Shown here one piece after another: positions 46,701 through 56,200 of a stretch of DNA of 64,000 nt. This DNA comes from Psychroflexus salarius. GTDB taxonomy: Bacteria > Bacteroidota > Bacteroidia > Flavobacteriales > Flavobacteriaceae. Numbering within the stretch: the first letter of the stretch is position 1; every line of letters starts with the position of its first letter. Position numbers and translations under genes: made by a program. The notes beneath the pieces were generated by a model, which was not told the origin of the DNA, made no database searches, and saw only the letters and a list, made by a program, of their open reading frames with translations. Location: contig NZ_FQTW01000004.1 of assembly GCF_900129035.1 (NCBI RefSeq), positions 186,001 through 250,000 of the forward strand. The letters run 5' to 3'.

Positions 46701-47164
46701 AATACATCTTTTTAAGCATAGCTTTAAGCCTGCTTTTTGTGAGTTGTGGCACAAAGAAGTCAGCACTAAACAAGCAAGCAGATAATTATAAAATTGCTAA
46801 TTATGCCAAGCGTTATTTAGGAACACCTTATCAATACGGTGGTACATCAAGAAACGGTTTAGATTGCTCCGGTTTAATACAACTGAGTTATTCACAATTT
46901 GGCTACAACATGCCTAGAACAACAAAGCAACTCTCTAAGGTTGGTAAAAAAACAAAACAACGCAAAGCTAAAGTTGGTGATTTAATTTTCTTTAGAACCT
47001 TAAAGCGTTCGCGCAAAAAAAGTCATGTGGGCTTAATAACATTAGTTGAAGGTGATGAGATTGAGTTTATACATTCAAGCTCATCAAGAGGTGTCATTAT
47101 TTCAAGCCTCAGTAATCCTTATTGGCGTAAAAACTTTGCTGAAATAAGGCGTTACATCAAATAA
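46679..47164 (+). CDS. NlpC/P60-family lipoprotein (cell-wall peptidase)
   Basis: 161 residues. The N-terminus is a lipoprotein signal (LLFVSCGTKK), and the catalytic Cys-His-His set is GLDCSGLIQLSY, KSHVGLIT and FIHSSSSRGV. Such enzymes cut peptidoglycan stem peptides. It begins inside the end of wzc (22-base overlap in another frame) and is likely co-expressed, perhaps opening the wall for polymer export. Confidence 0.92.
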   Translation: MEILAKIKYIFLSIALSLLFVSCGTKKSALNKQADNYKIANYAKRYLGTPYQYGGTSRNGLDCSGLIQLSYSQFGYNMPRTTKQLSKVGKKTKQRKAKVGDLIFFRTLKRSRKKSHVGLITLVEGDEIEFIHSSSSRGVIISSLSNPYWRKNFAEIRRYIK

Positions 47165-47185
47165 GTAACCAATCGTAAAACCAAA

Positions 47186-49249
47186 TTGAGGTTTTTAAAT
47201 TATAAATTTATAGGCTTCACCATCGTTTTTGGTGTTGGCATTATTTTAGGGTTTCATATCTTGATTCCTTATGTATTTATATGTCTTATTCTAAGTCTTT
47301 TAATTAGTATCATCACTCATTTTATAGTCAAAAAACATCAGCTATTACTTGGGTTAAATTACTTATTTCTAAATTTTAGCATCCTACTTCTAGGCTATTT
47401 AAATACACAAGTTCACTTACCAAAACACCAAGAGCAGCATTACAACAATTCAGAATTAACTTATGATACACCAAGCTCTTTTAAGTTAAAAATTACCGAA
47501 AAACTTAAACCTAATGCTTTTAATTATAAGTATTATGCGCAGCTTTTTGAAGTCAACAATAAAAAACTTAAAGGCAAAATTTTATTGAAAATTAATAGAG
47601 ACTCTATTAACAAATTTCAACTTAATATTGGTGATTTTGTTCACGGTGCTGGAGAATTACAAAAATTTCATGCACCAGAAAACCCACAAAACTTCAACTA
47701 TTCAACTTACATGGCTCATCAAAATGTGTACATGGCCATTTCAGCAGAGCAGTCTCACCTTAGCATCCGTAAAAATCAAGAGTTTAATTTATTTAATTCA
47801 CTGGATGAAATTCGAACTAATTTGAGGAATCAATTAAAACACTATAACTTTCAGCAAGAAAATATTAGCTTAATTGAAGCCTTTTTATTAGGTCAGCGCC
47901 AGCGCATTTCAGATGAAACTTATGAAGACTTTAAAAATGCCGGCGTGATTCATATTTTAGCAGTTTCTGGTCTTCATGTTGGTATTATTTTGCTCATTTT
48001 AAACGCCTTAACGCATTTTTGTATCTATACAAAATCAGGTAGAAGATTGCGCCCTTTTTTAGTACTCATTGGTTTATGGGGATTCGCATTCTTAGCAGGA
48101 TTATCACCTTCCGTTTTTCGCGCTACCGTAATGTTTAGTTTTTTGAGTATTGGCATGTTACTGCAAAAACGCACCAATTCGCTTAACACTTTATTCATGT
48201 CGGGTTTGGTGTTAGTGCTAGTCAATCCATTTATTATATATCAAGTAGGCTTTCAACTAAGTTATCTAGCTGTATTTGGTATAGTGACACTTCAGCCCCG
48301 ATTGTATAAATTATACAAGCCTAGATATTATGTCGATCGGTTATTTTGGGGAATTATTACGGTTACACTTGCTGCTCAGTTGAGTATAATGCCGCTAAGT
48401 TTATATTATTTTAATCAGTTTTCTGGTGTATTTTTAATAGCCAATATTCTTATTTTACCAACATTAAGTTTGATTTTGGGCATTGGAATTTTAGTGCTTT
48501 CGTTAGCGAAAATAGGTTGGTTACCATCTATTCTGGTTGAAGTTTATGATTTTATTTTAACAAATTTACGCTTACTCATTCATTGGTTAGGAAGTTTTGA
48601 ACAATTTCAATTTGAGCATATCTTGTTTACTAAACCCTTGTTATGGTCAAGTTTAATTGTTGTTTTAAGTGCTTGTTTATGGTCGAGATATGCTAAAGTA
48701 AAATCTTATATAGCCCTAAACATTTCAGTTGGAGTACTCTGTTTGCTAATATTTTTCACCTATCGTGACCATCAGTCACAAAACGAATTAATTATACTTA
48801 AAGCCTATAATTCATCTGAAATTGCTCATGTTAAAGGCGCTCAACTCAATTTATATACTAATCGGTTACACGATTCAACAGAACTAAAACAAAGCTATCG
48901 GATTCAATCTCTAGCTAATGTATATGGCTTACAGTCGATAGAAGTTAAACCTTTAGCCTATCAATATAAGTACAAAGACAAGTTTAAAATTCAATATATC
49001 GATTCGTCAGGTGTTTATGTAAAGTCTAAAGATGAATTACCAACGATAGTATTTTTAAGCGAATCGCCAAAACTCAACTTAGAACGTTTAATTAAAAATA
49101 TTCAGCCAAAACTGCTGATTGCTAATACCACTAATTACAAATCTTACGTTGACCGTTGGCGTGAAACCTGCAAAGCTAATGAAGTTAGTTTTCACTCTAT
49201 TTACGAAGATGGCGCGTTTGAGTTTTCAGAAATTAAAAGGTTGAAGTAA
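47186..49249 (+). CDS. comEC: ComEC/Rec2 family DNA-uptake channel
   Basis: 687 residues. The start is a TTG at 47186, the only start codon between the in-frame stop at 47162 and the first helix. The protein has a short membrane N-terminus, a soluble OB-like ComEC_N region and the Competence domain (NAGVIHILAVSGLHVGII, AGLSPSVFRATVMFSFL) with about 10 helices. The C-terminal part is short, with no recognisable beta-lactamase HxHxDH site. It transports single-stranded DNA across the inner membrane in transformation. It converges on the thioredoxin gene with a 17-base overlap. Confidence 0.93.
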   Translation: MRFLNYKFIGFTIVFGVGIILGFHILIPYVFICLILSLLISIITHFIVKKHQLLLGLNYLFLNFSILLLGYLNTQVHLPKHQEQHYNNSELTYDTPSSFKLKITEKLKPNAFNYKYYAQLFEVNNKKLKGKILLKINRDSINKFQLNIGDFVHGAGELQKFHAPENPQNFNYSTYMAHQNVYMAISAEQSHLSIRKNQEFNLFNSLDEIRTNLRNQLKHYNFQQENISLIEAFLLGQRQRISDETYEDFKNAGVIHILAVSGLHVGIILLILNALTHFCIYTKSGRRLRPFLVLIGLWGFAFLAGLSPSVFRATVMFSFLSIGMLLQKRTNSLNTLFMSGLVLVLVNPFIIYQVGFQLSYLAVFGIVTLQPRLYKLYKPRYYVDRLFWGIITVTLAAQLSIMPLSLYYFNQFSGVFLIANILILPTLSLILGIGILVLSLAKIGWLPSILVEVYDFILTNLRLLIHWLGSFEQFQFEHILFTKPLLWSSLIVVLSACLWSRYAKVKSYIALNISVGVLCLLIFFTYRDHQSQNELIILKAYNSSEIAHVKGAQLNLYTNRLHDSTELKQSYRIQSLANVYGLQSIEVKPLAYQYKYKDKFKIQYIDSSGVYVKSKDELPTIVFLSESPKLNLERLIKNIQPKLLIANTTNYKSYVDRWRETCKANEVSFHSIYEDGAFEFSEIKRLK

Positions 49250-49775
49250 AGTTTTCTTGGTAGACCTTCCAAGCTTCTTGAGTTGTAATTTCGGCGTACT
49301 TATCGGTTGCAATCATTTTTAAATAGAGCTCAAGTTGTTGTGGTGTTTTGTAACCAACCACAGGTGAAATTACATCAGAGTTTTCATCAAAAAAGACCAC
49401 AGTAGGATAAGCCGATACTTTTAACGCATTTGCAAATAGGTGTTGACCGTTGCGCTGTTTTGGAGAGCGCGACTCATCAAAATGAATATTTTTATAGGTA
49501 TAATCTTTATAGGTGATTTCTTCTGTTCCTTCTGCATTAAATTTTACCGCATAAAAATGCTTATTGATGTATTTGGCGACTTCTGGATGAGAAAAAGTAC
49601 GTTTATCCATCAACTTACAAGGTCCACACCAATTGGTATAAACATCTACAATAATTTTTTTAGGCTCATCTTTTTGGGCTTCAAGCGCTTCATTCATGCT
49701 CATCCAATTGATAGATTGGGCGTGAAGTGATAAAATGCTGACTAAAAATATAATTGAATTTATAAAAAGTTTCAT
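49233..49775 (-). CDS. Exported thioredoxin-family protein
   Basis: 180 residues with a signal peptide (ends near LHAQS). The redox motif CGPC is in VYTNWCGPCKLMDKRTF, followed by a cis-Pro region SAYPTVVFFDE. It resembles DUF255/thioredoxin-like periplasmic proteins that reduce disulfides in exported proteins. It is a single gene converging on comEC, with a 17-base overlap of the 3' ends. Confidence 0.9.
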   Translation of the reverse strand: MKLFINSIIFLVSILSLHAQSINWMSMNEALEAQKDEPKKIIVDVYTNWCGPCKLMDKRTFSHPEVAKYINKHFYAVKFNAEGTEEITYKDYTYKNIHFDESRSPKQRNGQHLFANALKVSAYPTVVFFDENSDVISPVVGYKTPQQLELYLKMIATDKYAEITTQEAWKVYQENFTSTF

Positions 49776-49812
49776 AAAGCTTTATTTAATATTATTTTTT
49801 TGTAATAAAATC

Positions 49813-51915
49813 TTACTTGACTCCATGCATTAACTTATTTACTAATTTTCCTAATGATATAATTATCAAGCCAAATACGGTCGGAACAACTGTAAAGATT
49901 AAAAAGAAAGTTGATAATGAATATTCTTGAGTAATATTTTCAATTTCACCACCTAAAACAGCTGCAAGTTTGTTACCAATAGCAATGGCCAAGTACCACA
50001 TACCAAACATTAGTGCAATCATTCTTGCTGGCACAAGTTTGCTGACATATGACAAGCCTATAGGGGAAGAACATAACTCGCCCAAAGTATGAAAAAGATA
50101 AGCGAAAATTAGCCAAACCATACTTACTTTTACACCATCCTGAATACCACTTGAGCCCCAAGCTAAAAGCCCAAACCCTACCCCCATTACGATCAGGCCT
50201 AGTCCATATTTCACAGTAGCTGAAGGATTATATTTACTATCAAACCATTTAGAAAAAAAAGATGCAAATGCTATAATAAAAAATGAATTTAAGATACTAA
50301 ACCAAGAAACTGTTATTTCAACCTCCTTATCCTTAATATCACTTATCTCAGCCATCACAACTTTTGAAGTTTTTTTGTCTAACTGTTCAGCTTTAAGGCG
50401 TGTATCTTTTAATTTAGCTGGTGTCAAATAACCAAATGTTGAGTTAACATTATCTTTTGTAATGATTGGTATGATTTCGCCTAACCTAAAATTAAATGTT
50501 TCAGCAATGTTGACTTTACGTTCTACAACAAGATCACTCGGTTTTACTTTGTAATCTTCATAAATTGGCGTATAACTGTAAATCTGCTTACCATTTTCTG
50601 TCAGTTTAGGCTTTCCATTTTCAACAACTTTAGTTTTAATAGACTTGTAACTGACTTCATAAGAATTTGTATTCCAGTCACGATTCAACATCCAAACTGT
50701 AAGTATCCAAACACCTATAAAAGTTATTGCTAGTGTAATATTAGAACCTGGTATTTTATTAAACGTACGTTTTCCTAATAAAAACAATACATAAGTTATA
50801 ATTAATAAAGGGATAACTGTTAAAGCAGTATTAATCACATTAAAAGCAATTGCTGCAGAACCACTTAATGATCTGTCTACATAGTCTCTAGCAAATATAA
50901 TTAATGAAGAGGCACCTTGTTCAAATGACATCCAGAATAGTACTGTAAAAAAGGCAAAAATGATAAACGCAAACATACGATCACGTAAAACACCTTCATA
51001 TCTCAATATACGACTAATCACAAGAAATAAAAATACCAATAACCCAAATAAAACTACAACATATTGTCCCGATACTGAAGGCAACTGTGCCCAAGCGAAC
51101 ATATCGATATTTGCAATCTTTGACATTGGATCGTTTATAGCATAGCCTAATCCAATAAAAGAAGCTATCGCAATAAGTATCTTATCTAATGTCGTAAAGG
51201 GATTGGGCTTATCGTTAGTCTTTTTAATATCTTCTTGCGGTTGTTCAACTTCCTTTAGTGTAATTTTAGGTACTTCACCGATAGATCCAAAAAGTGGTTT
51301 GGCTAGCCAAAACTGAATAGTTCCTAGAAGCATAAAAACGCCTGCTAGTCCAAAACCATATGCCCAACCTAACTTTTCAGCTAAATATCCACACAAGAGC
51401 ATTCCAAAGAAAGCTCCGGCATTTACTCCCATATAAAAAATCGTAAACGCGCCATCCTTTTTGTTAGGTAGATATTTATACATTTCAGAAATAATAGAAG
51501 TGATATTTGGCTTAAAGAAGCCTGTACCTACAATAAGTAAACCTAATCCAACAAACAAGGAAGCTTCTGTTTCTAGAGACATACTTGCGTGGCCTAGAGT
51601 CATTATTATAGAACCAATTACAACAGCCCAATTATAACCTGTAAATTTATCAGCTATAATTCCACCTAAAATTGGTGTTATATACAGAAGCATTGCATAA
51701 GTTCCAAACAATGATGTTGCATTTTCTGGGACCCATTCCCAACCTGGGTTATAGCTAATTATAGCCATTGTTAAGAAGTTTACCAATAAGACTCTCATTC
51801 CATAAAATGAAAATCTTTCCCACATCTCAGTAAAGAACAAAACAAATAACCCTGCAGGGTGACCTAACACTTTTGTATCAAAGAAGTCAGGATTTTTTTG
51901 AGTTCCTACCGTCAT
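49813..51915 (-). CDS. POT/PTR-family peptide transporter (second copy)
   Basis: 700 residues, longer than the 480-500 typical of bacterial POTs. The proton-coupling motif ExxER is in FFTEMWERFSFYGMR; FKPNITSIISEMY and the later FWMSFEQGASSL are family blocks. A large soluble insert (about 410-515) lies between two membrane helices of the C-terminal half. It imports di- and tripeptides with protons. It is 6 bases downstream of the first POT gene, in an operon with DPP-IV. Confidence 0.93.
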   Translation of the reverse strand: MTVGTQKNPDFFDTKVLGHPAGLFVLFFTEMWERFSFYGMRVLLVNFLTMAIISYNPGWEWVPENATSLFGTYAMLLYITPILGGIIADKFTGYNWAVVIGSIIMTLGHASMSLETEASLFVGLGLLIVGTGFFKPNITSIISEMYKYLPNKKDGAFTIFYMGVNAGAFFGMLLCGYLAEKLGWAYGFGLAGVFMLLGTIQFWLAKPLFGSIGEVPKITLKEVEQPQEDIKKTNDKPNPFTTLDKILIAIASFIGLGYAINDPMSKIANIDMFAWAQLPSVSGQYVVVLFGLLVFLFLVISRILRYEGVLRDRMFAFIIFAFFTVLFWMSFEQGASSLIIFARDYVDRSLSGSAAIAFNVINTALTVIPLLIITYVLFLLGKRTFNKIPGSNITLAITFIGVWILTVWMLNRDWNTNSYEVSYKSIKTKVVENGKPKLTENGKQIYSYTPIYEDYKVKPSDLVVERKVNIAETFNFRLGEIIPIITKDNVNSTFGYLTPAKLKDTRLKAEQLDKKTSKVVMAEISDIKDKEVEITVSWFSILNSFFIIAFASFFSKWFDSKYNPSATVKYGLGLIVMGVGFGLLAWGSSGIQDGVKVSMVWLIFAYLFHTLGELCSSPIGLSYVSKLVPARMIALMFGMWYLAIAIGNKLAAVLGGEIENITQEYSLSTFFLIFTVVPTVFGLIIISLGKLVNKLMHGVK

Positions 51916-51921
51916 CTTTAA

Positions 51922-53814
51922 TTATTTAACCTCATCATCAGCTAATTCAAATCCTTCTTGTTCTAAACCTTCAACTTCTTTCTCTTCAGCTCCATGAGTT
52001 AAGCGCTTGAGTGGTTTTAATAATAAAATAACAAGAATTCCAAAAGCTACTGTAAAAATTACAATTCCAGCAAAAGTTTTAAATTCTAAATCAGTTTGAA
52101 ACTGATCTACAATTATTTGTCCAATATATTTTCCTTCTTTGTAATCAAAACTAAGAAATACTTTCAATGGCTCGTTGATGGTAGCGTTATATTCAGACAA
52201 CCTAGATTTGAGTTCATTTTCATAATCGTCAGACTGAAACTTAAAGAGACTTAAAATTTCTGATTTTTTTAAAATAACTTCGTTTTGATTTAAGTAAGCA
52301 TCACTCTCAATACGAAATCCTTTATTCTGAATAAAAATACTATCCTTTTCTGCATTCTTAACGAATGGCTTTATTTGTGATTCGTTAGCCGTCAATTCAA
52401 TTTTTATAGGTTCTGCTTGTGATGATTCTCCAATAACACCAGCCACTTTATTTCCTAAACCTGTAGCTGCAAAATAAAGCCCCATCATTAAAGCGCCATA
52501 TCTAAGTGGTGCAAGTTTAGTAATAAAAGATAAAGCAACAGGTGATGCAGAAAGCTCTCCGATGGTGTGTAATAAATAGGCAAAAACTAACCAGTATAAC
52601 GCAGCTTCACCATTATTTTCGTATTCAATTGTAGCAAACACCATAAAAACAAAACCAAGGCCCATGATTATAACACCTATGGCCATTTTAAAAATAGAAG
52701 ATGCCTCTTTACCTTTATTTTTCATCCATGACCAAAACAAGGCTACTGGAATACCAAAAATAATAATGTAAGATGGATTTAAGGACTGGAAAAATGCAGC
52801 TGGTACTGTGTAATCAAATGCAGGTAAAAAGCGGTTTGTCTTTTGTTCAGCATAAATATTTAATAAACCACCAGCTTGTTCAAAAGCTCCCCAGAAAACA
52901 ATAACTATTAAAAACGAAAGAAGTAAAACTATAAAACGGTCTTTTTCTACTTTGCCAGTTAAATCTTGATAAACAGTCATCATAAAACCTACAACTATAG
53001 ATAAGAAAATAAAGAAAACCATATAAGCTATAATTTCAGTCTCCATTAGTTGAAGAGGTATAGCAACAGAGATTGCTATTAACAATAATAAAACTATCAA
53101 TATTTTAGTAGTGGTTAGCATTTGTTTAAATATTTCAGCTATTGAAACTGAATATTCATTATTACTACTTTTATCAGGTGCATTACCTACATGAGATAGA
53201 TATTTTTGACCAAAAACGTATACAAGTTGGCCAATAACCATACCAATGGCTGCTAAACCAAAACCATAGTGCCAGCCGTATTCTTTAGCGATTACACCTA
53301 CTAATATGGCTGCCACAGCAGCACCTACATTGATACCAATATAAAATATAGAAAAACCTTTATCTCTTCTAGGATCACCTTCTTTGTAAAGACCACCAAC
53401 CATAGTTGAAATATTTGGCTTTAACATACCAACACCTAAAACAATTAGTCCAAGTCCTGTAAAAAATGCCCAGTCTTGTTCAATTGACAAAACACCATGA
53501 CCAGCAACAAGTAGCCAGCCTCCAATCATGACTGACTTTTTCTGTCCTAAGATTTTATCAGCAATAATACCGCCTGGAATAGAAACGACATAAACTAACA
53601 TGGTGTACCAGCCATATATGGCTAATGCTTTACCCTCTTCCCAACCTAATCCAGGATTATCTGAACTTACTTTTGCTAACATATATAGAGTCAAAATAGC
53701 TCGCATTCCATAATACGAAAAGCGCTCCCAAAGTTCAGTAAAGAATAAAATATAAAGTCCTGTTGGGTGGCCAAATAACTCTTTTTCGTTTACGTTTTTA
53801 ATCGTTTCAGACAT
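51922..53814 (-). CDS. POT/PTR-family peptide transporter (first copy)
   Basis: 630 residues. ExxER appears in FFTELWERFSYYGMR; LKPNISTMVGGLY, FYIGINVGAAVAAILVG and FWGAFEQAGGLLNI are POT blocks. A soluble insert (about 460-570) precedes the last membrane helix, a place different from that in the second copy. It is 3 bases after the DPP-IV gene and 6 before the other POT, so the operon couples peptide cleavage and uptake. The two copies are related but clearly diverged. Confidence 0.93.
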   Translation of the reverse strand: MSETIKNVNEKELFGHPTGLYILFFTELWERFSYYGMRAILTLYMLAKVSSDNPGLGWEEGKALAIYGWYTMLVYVVSIPGGIIADKILGQKKSVMIGGWLLVAGHGVLSIEQDWAFFTGLGLIVLGVGMLKPNISTMVGGLYKEGDPRRDKGFSIFYIGINVGAAVAAILVGVIAKEYGWHYGFGLAAIGMVIGQLVYVFGQKYLSHVGNAPDKSSNNEYSVSIAEIFKQMLTTTKILIVLLLLIAISVAIPLQLMETEIIAYMVFFIFLSIVVGFMMTVYQDLTGKVEKDRFIVLLLSFLIVIVFWGAFEQAGGLLNIYAEQKTNRFLPAFDYTVPAAFFQSLNPSYIIIFGIPVALFWSWMKNKGKEASSIFKMAIGVIIMGLGFVFMVFATIEYENNGEAALYWLVFAYLLHTIGELSASPVALSFITKLAPLRYGALMMGLYFAATGLGNKVAGVIGESSQAEPIKIELTANESQIKPFVKNAEKDSIFIQNKGFRIESDAYLNQNEVILKKSEILSLFKFQSDDYENELKSRLSEYNATINEPLKVFLSFDYKEGKYIGQIIVDQFQTDLEFKTFAGIVIFTVAFGILVILLLKPLKRLTHGAEEKEVEGLEQEGFELADDEVK

Positions 53815-53817
53815 TTG

Positions 53818-55992
53818 TTATAATTTATTATTAATAAAATTCGTCATTAAAGTATATAAGTGTAAGCGCGTGTTACCGCCGTAAATACCATGATTTTTAT
53901 CGGGATAAATCCGCCAGTCGAATTGTTTATTCGCCTGCACTAAGGCTTCAATAAGTTGCATGGTATTTTGCACGTGAACATTATCATCAGCACTACCATG
54001 AATCAATAAATAATTCCCTTTTGTAAATTCATCAACATGCGTAATAGGTGAATTTTCATCGTAGCCTGAGGCGTTTTCTTGCGGTGTTGTCATGTAACGC
54101 TCGGTATAAATCGTATCATAAAAACGCCAGCTGGTTACTGGTGCAACAGCAATAGCAGCTTTAAACACATCGTTAGCTCTAAAAATAGCATTAGAAGACA
54201 TATAGCCTCCAAAACTCCAGCCCCAAATTCCTATACGGTCTTTGTTAATATAAGATCGTGATCCTAGTAATTTTGCCGCTTCAATTTGATCTTCTAATTC
54301 GTATTTTCCTAGCTGCTTTTGCGTCACTTTTTTAAAGTCTCGACCTTTAAAGCCTGTTCCTCTACCATCTACACATGCAATAATGTAACCTTGATTGGCC
54401 AGCATTTGATACCAGTAATCATTTGTGCCAAAAAAGCTATTAGAGACTGATTGTGAGCCTGGACCTGAATATTGATACATCAATAAAGGGTAAGTTTTAT
54501 TCGGATCGAAATCTTTTGGTTTTATCATCCACATGTTAAGTTTATTACCCTTAACTTCAATTGTTGAAAGCTCTTTATCAGATAATTCGTAAGCTTCTAA
54601 AGTTTGAATTAAATCTGAGTTGTTTTTAATCTCGCGCACTAATTTTCCATTTTTAGCTAAATGCAAAGTGTACACATTAGGTGTTTTTACCGAGTTGAAG
54701 GTATTGATGTAATAGGTATAATCAGCACTAAATGAAGCTGAATTGGTACCTGTTTTTATGCTTAAATCTCGTTTTGAACGTCCATTAATTTTAATTGAAT
54801 AAACCGCTCGATTTACACTACCAGTTTCTGTACTTTGGTAAAAAATACGTTTGGAATTTGCGTCATAACCATAATAATTAGTCACTTCCCAATTACCATC
54901 AGTGACTTGATTTAAGAGTGTGCCATCAGCTGAATAATGGTAAATATGTCGCCAACCGTCTTTTTCACTCGTCCAAATAAAGCTATTATCTTCTAGGTAA
55001 GTCAAGTTATCAGTAACATCTACATAAGCAGGATCTGTTTCAGTTAAAATTAAATTTGCTTGAGCAGTTTTGCCATTTACATGGTATAGTTTAAGTTCAT
55101 TTTGATGCCTATTCGTGGTTTGAACGCTAAAGGTGTTTTCATTTTGAGTTGTTCCTAAACGAGGAATATATTCGTAATTCCCTAGCTTAACATCTAAATT
55201 AGACTTTTGATTCAAATCATAAATATGCAAGCTGACTTTAGCATTATCTTCACCAGCTTTTGGGTATTTAAAAACCTCTTGTGATGGGTACAAATCTTGG
55301 CCATAACGACCATACCTATCCATTGAAAATTCAGGCACATCAGATTCATCAAAACGTAAAAAAGCAATCTGCTCACCATTTTTACTCCATTGGTAGGCTT
55401 TCACGAATGCAAATTCTTCTTCGTAAACCCAATCGGTTAAGCCATTTATCACGCTATTCTTCTCGCCATCTATAGTGACTTGAATCACTTCATTAGTGTT
55501 TAAGTCTTTTACAAAAATATTATTTCGCTTTACAAAAGCTACTTTAGTGTTATCTGGCGAAAAACTTGGCTGCTGAATTTTAGCTTCATCAATTTGCATC
55601 AATTTTTTTGTTGATAAATCATACACATAGTAAACCGCTTTTTTAGAGCGTCTAAAAATTGATTCTACACCAACCCCTAAAATGGCTTTTTTCTCATCAG
55701 CCGAAAGTTGAAAAGTTTCAAAATACGGCAAAGCCATATCAGCGCTGTTAATCAACGTTCCTGTTTGTTTTCCAGTTTTGTAACTATAAATATCGACCGT
55801 CATTTCGCGTTTTTCCCGGTCAAAGTTTTGAACGATATAAGATTGGCCGTCATTCAGCGATTGTAAAGACTCTAGGTAATCTTGTCTAAATTCGCCACCC
55901 CAAATTTTTTCAAGGGTAATTTCTTTAGTTTGAGCTTGTGTAAATGAACTTATTAAAACGAAACAAATGAAACTAAACAGACTTCTTTTCAT
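53818..55992 (-). CDS. Dipeptidyl peptidase IV-like S9 peptidase
   Basis: 724 residues with a signal peptide ending near TQAQT. An N-terminal beta-propeller (DPPIV_N, about 90-440) is followed by an alpha/beta-hydrolase domain with Ser in GWSFGGYMSS, Asp in GSADDNVHVQ and His in YPDKNHGIYGG. DPP-IV releases N-terminal X-Pro dipeptides; its EE substrate-binding pair may be DWVYEEEF near residue 200. It is the first gene of the operon with two POT transporters, which would import its products. Confidence 0.95.
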   Translation of the reverse strand: MKRSLFSFICFVLISSFTQAQTKEITLEKIWGGEFRQDYLESLQSLNDGQSYIVQNFDREKREMTVDIYSYKTGKQTGTLINSADMALPYFETFQLSADEKKAILGVGVESIFRRSKKAVYYVYDLSTKKLMQIDEAKIQQPSFSPDNTKVAFVKRNNIFVKDLNTNEVIQVTIDGEKNSVINGLTDWVYEEEFAFVKAYQWSKNGEQIAFLRFDESDVPEFSMDRYGRYGQDLYPSQEVFKYPKAGEDNAKVSLHIYDLNQKSNLDVKLGNYEYIPRLGTTQNENTFSVQTTNRHQNELKLYHVNGKTAQANLILTETDPAYVDVTDNLTYLEDNSFIWTSEKDGWRHIYHYSADGTLLNQVTDGNWEVTNYYGYDANSKRIFYQSTETGSVNRAVYSIKINGRSKRDLSIKTGTNSASFSADYTYYINTFNSVKTPNVYTLHLAKNGKLVREIKNNSDLIQTLEAYELSDKELSTIEVKGNKLNMWMIKPKDFDPNKTYPLLMYQYSGPGSQSVSNSFFGTNDYWYQMLANQGYIIACVDGRGTGFKGRDFKKVTQKQLGKYELEDQIEAAKLLGSRSYINKDRIGIWGWSFGGYMSSNAIFRANDVFKAAIAVAPVTSWRFYDTIYTERYMTTPQENASGYDENSPITHVDEFTKGNYLLIHGSADDNVHVQNTMQLIEALVQANKQFDWRIYPDKNHGIYGGNTRLHLYTLMTNFINNKL

Positions 55993-56200
55993 GTAAATTA
56001 ATTTTGAGTCTTCAATTTTACTAAAAAAACATTAATTTTCGGTTAAGTTTTCATATAAAAAAGCTGTTTTAGGCTGCAGTTTAAAAATATCTAAGACTAA
56101 AATTATTTCCTTGGGTTGAAGTCTTATAATTTCTCTTAGCTGACCTCTCAATTTTTATGATCTAATTGTATCTTTACCATTTCATATTAAGCAACTTCAA

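Noticed and set aside
47186-49249. ComEC as a broken gene because it lacks an ATG and a C-terminal MBL site
   Set aside because: The TTG start is the only option after the upstream stop, the Competence domain is intact and short C-termini occur in Bacteroidota ComEC.
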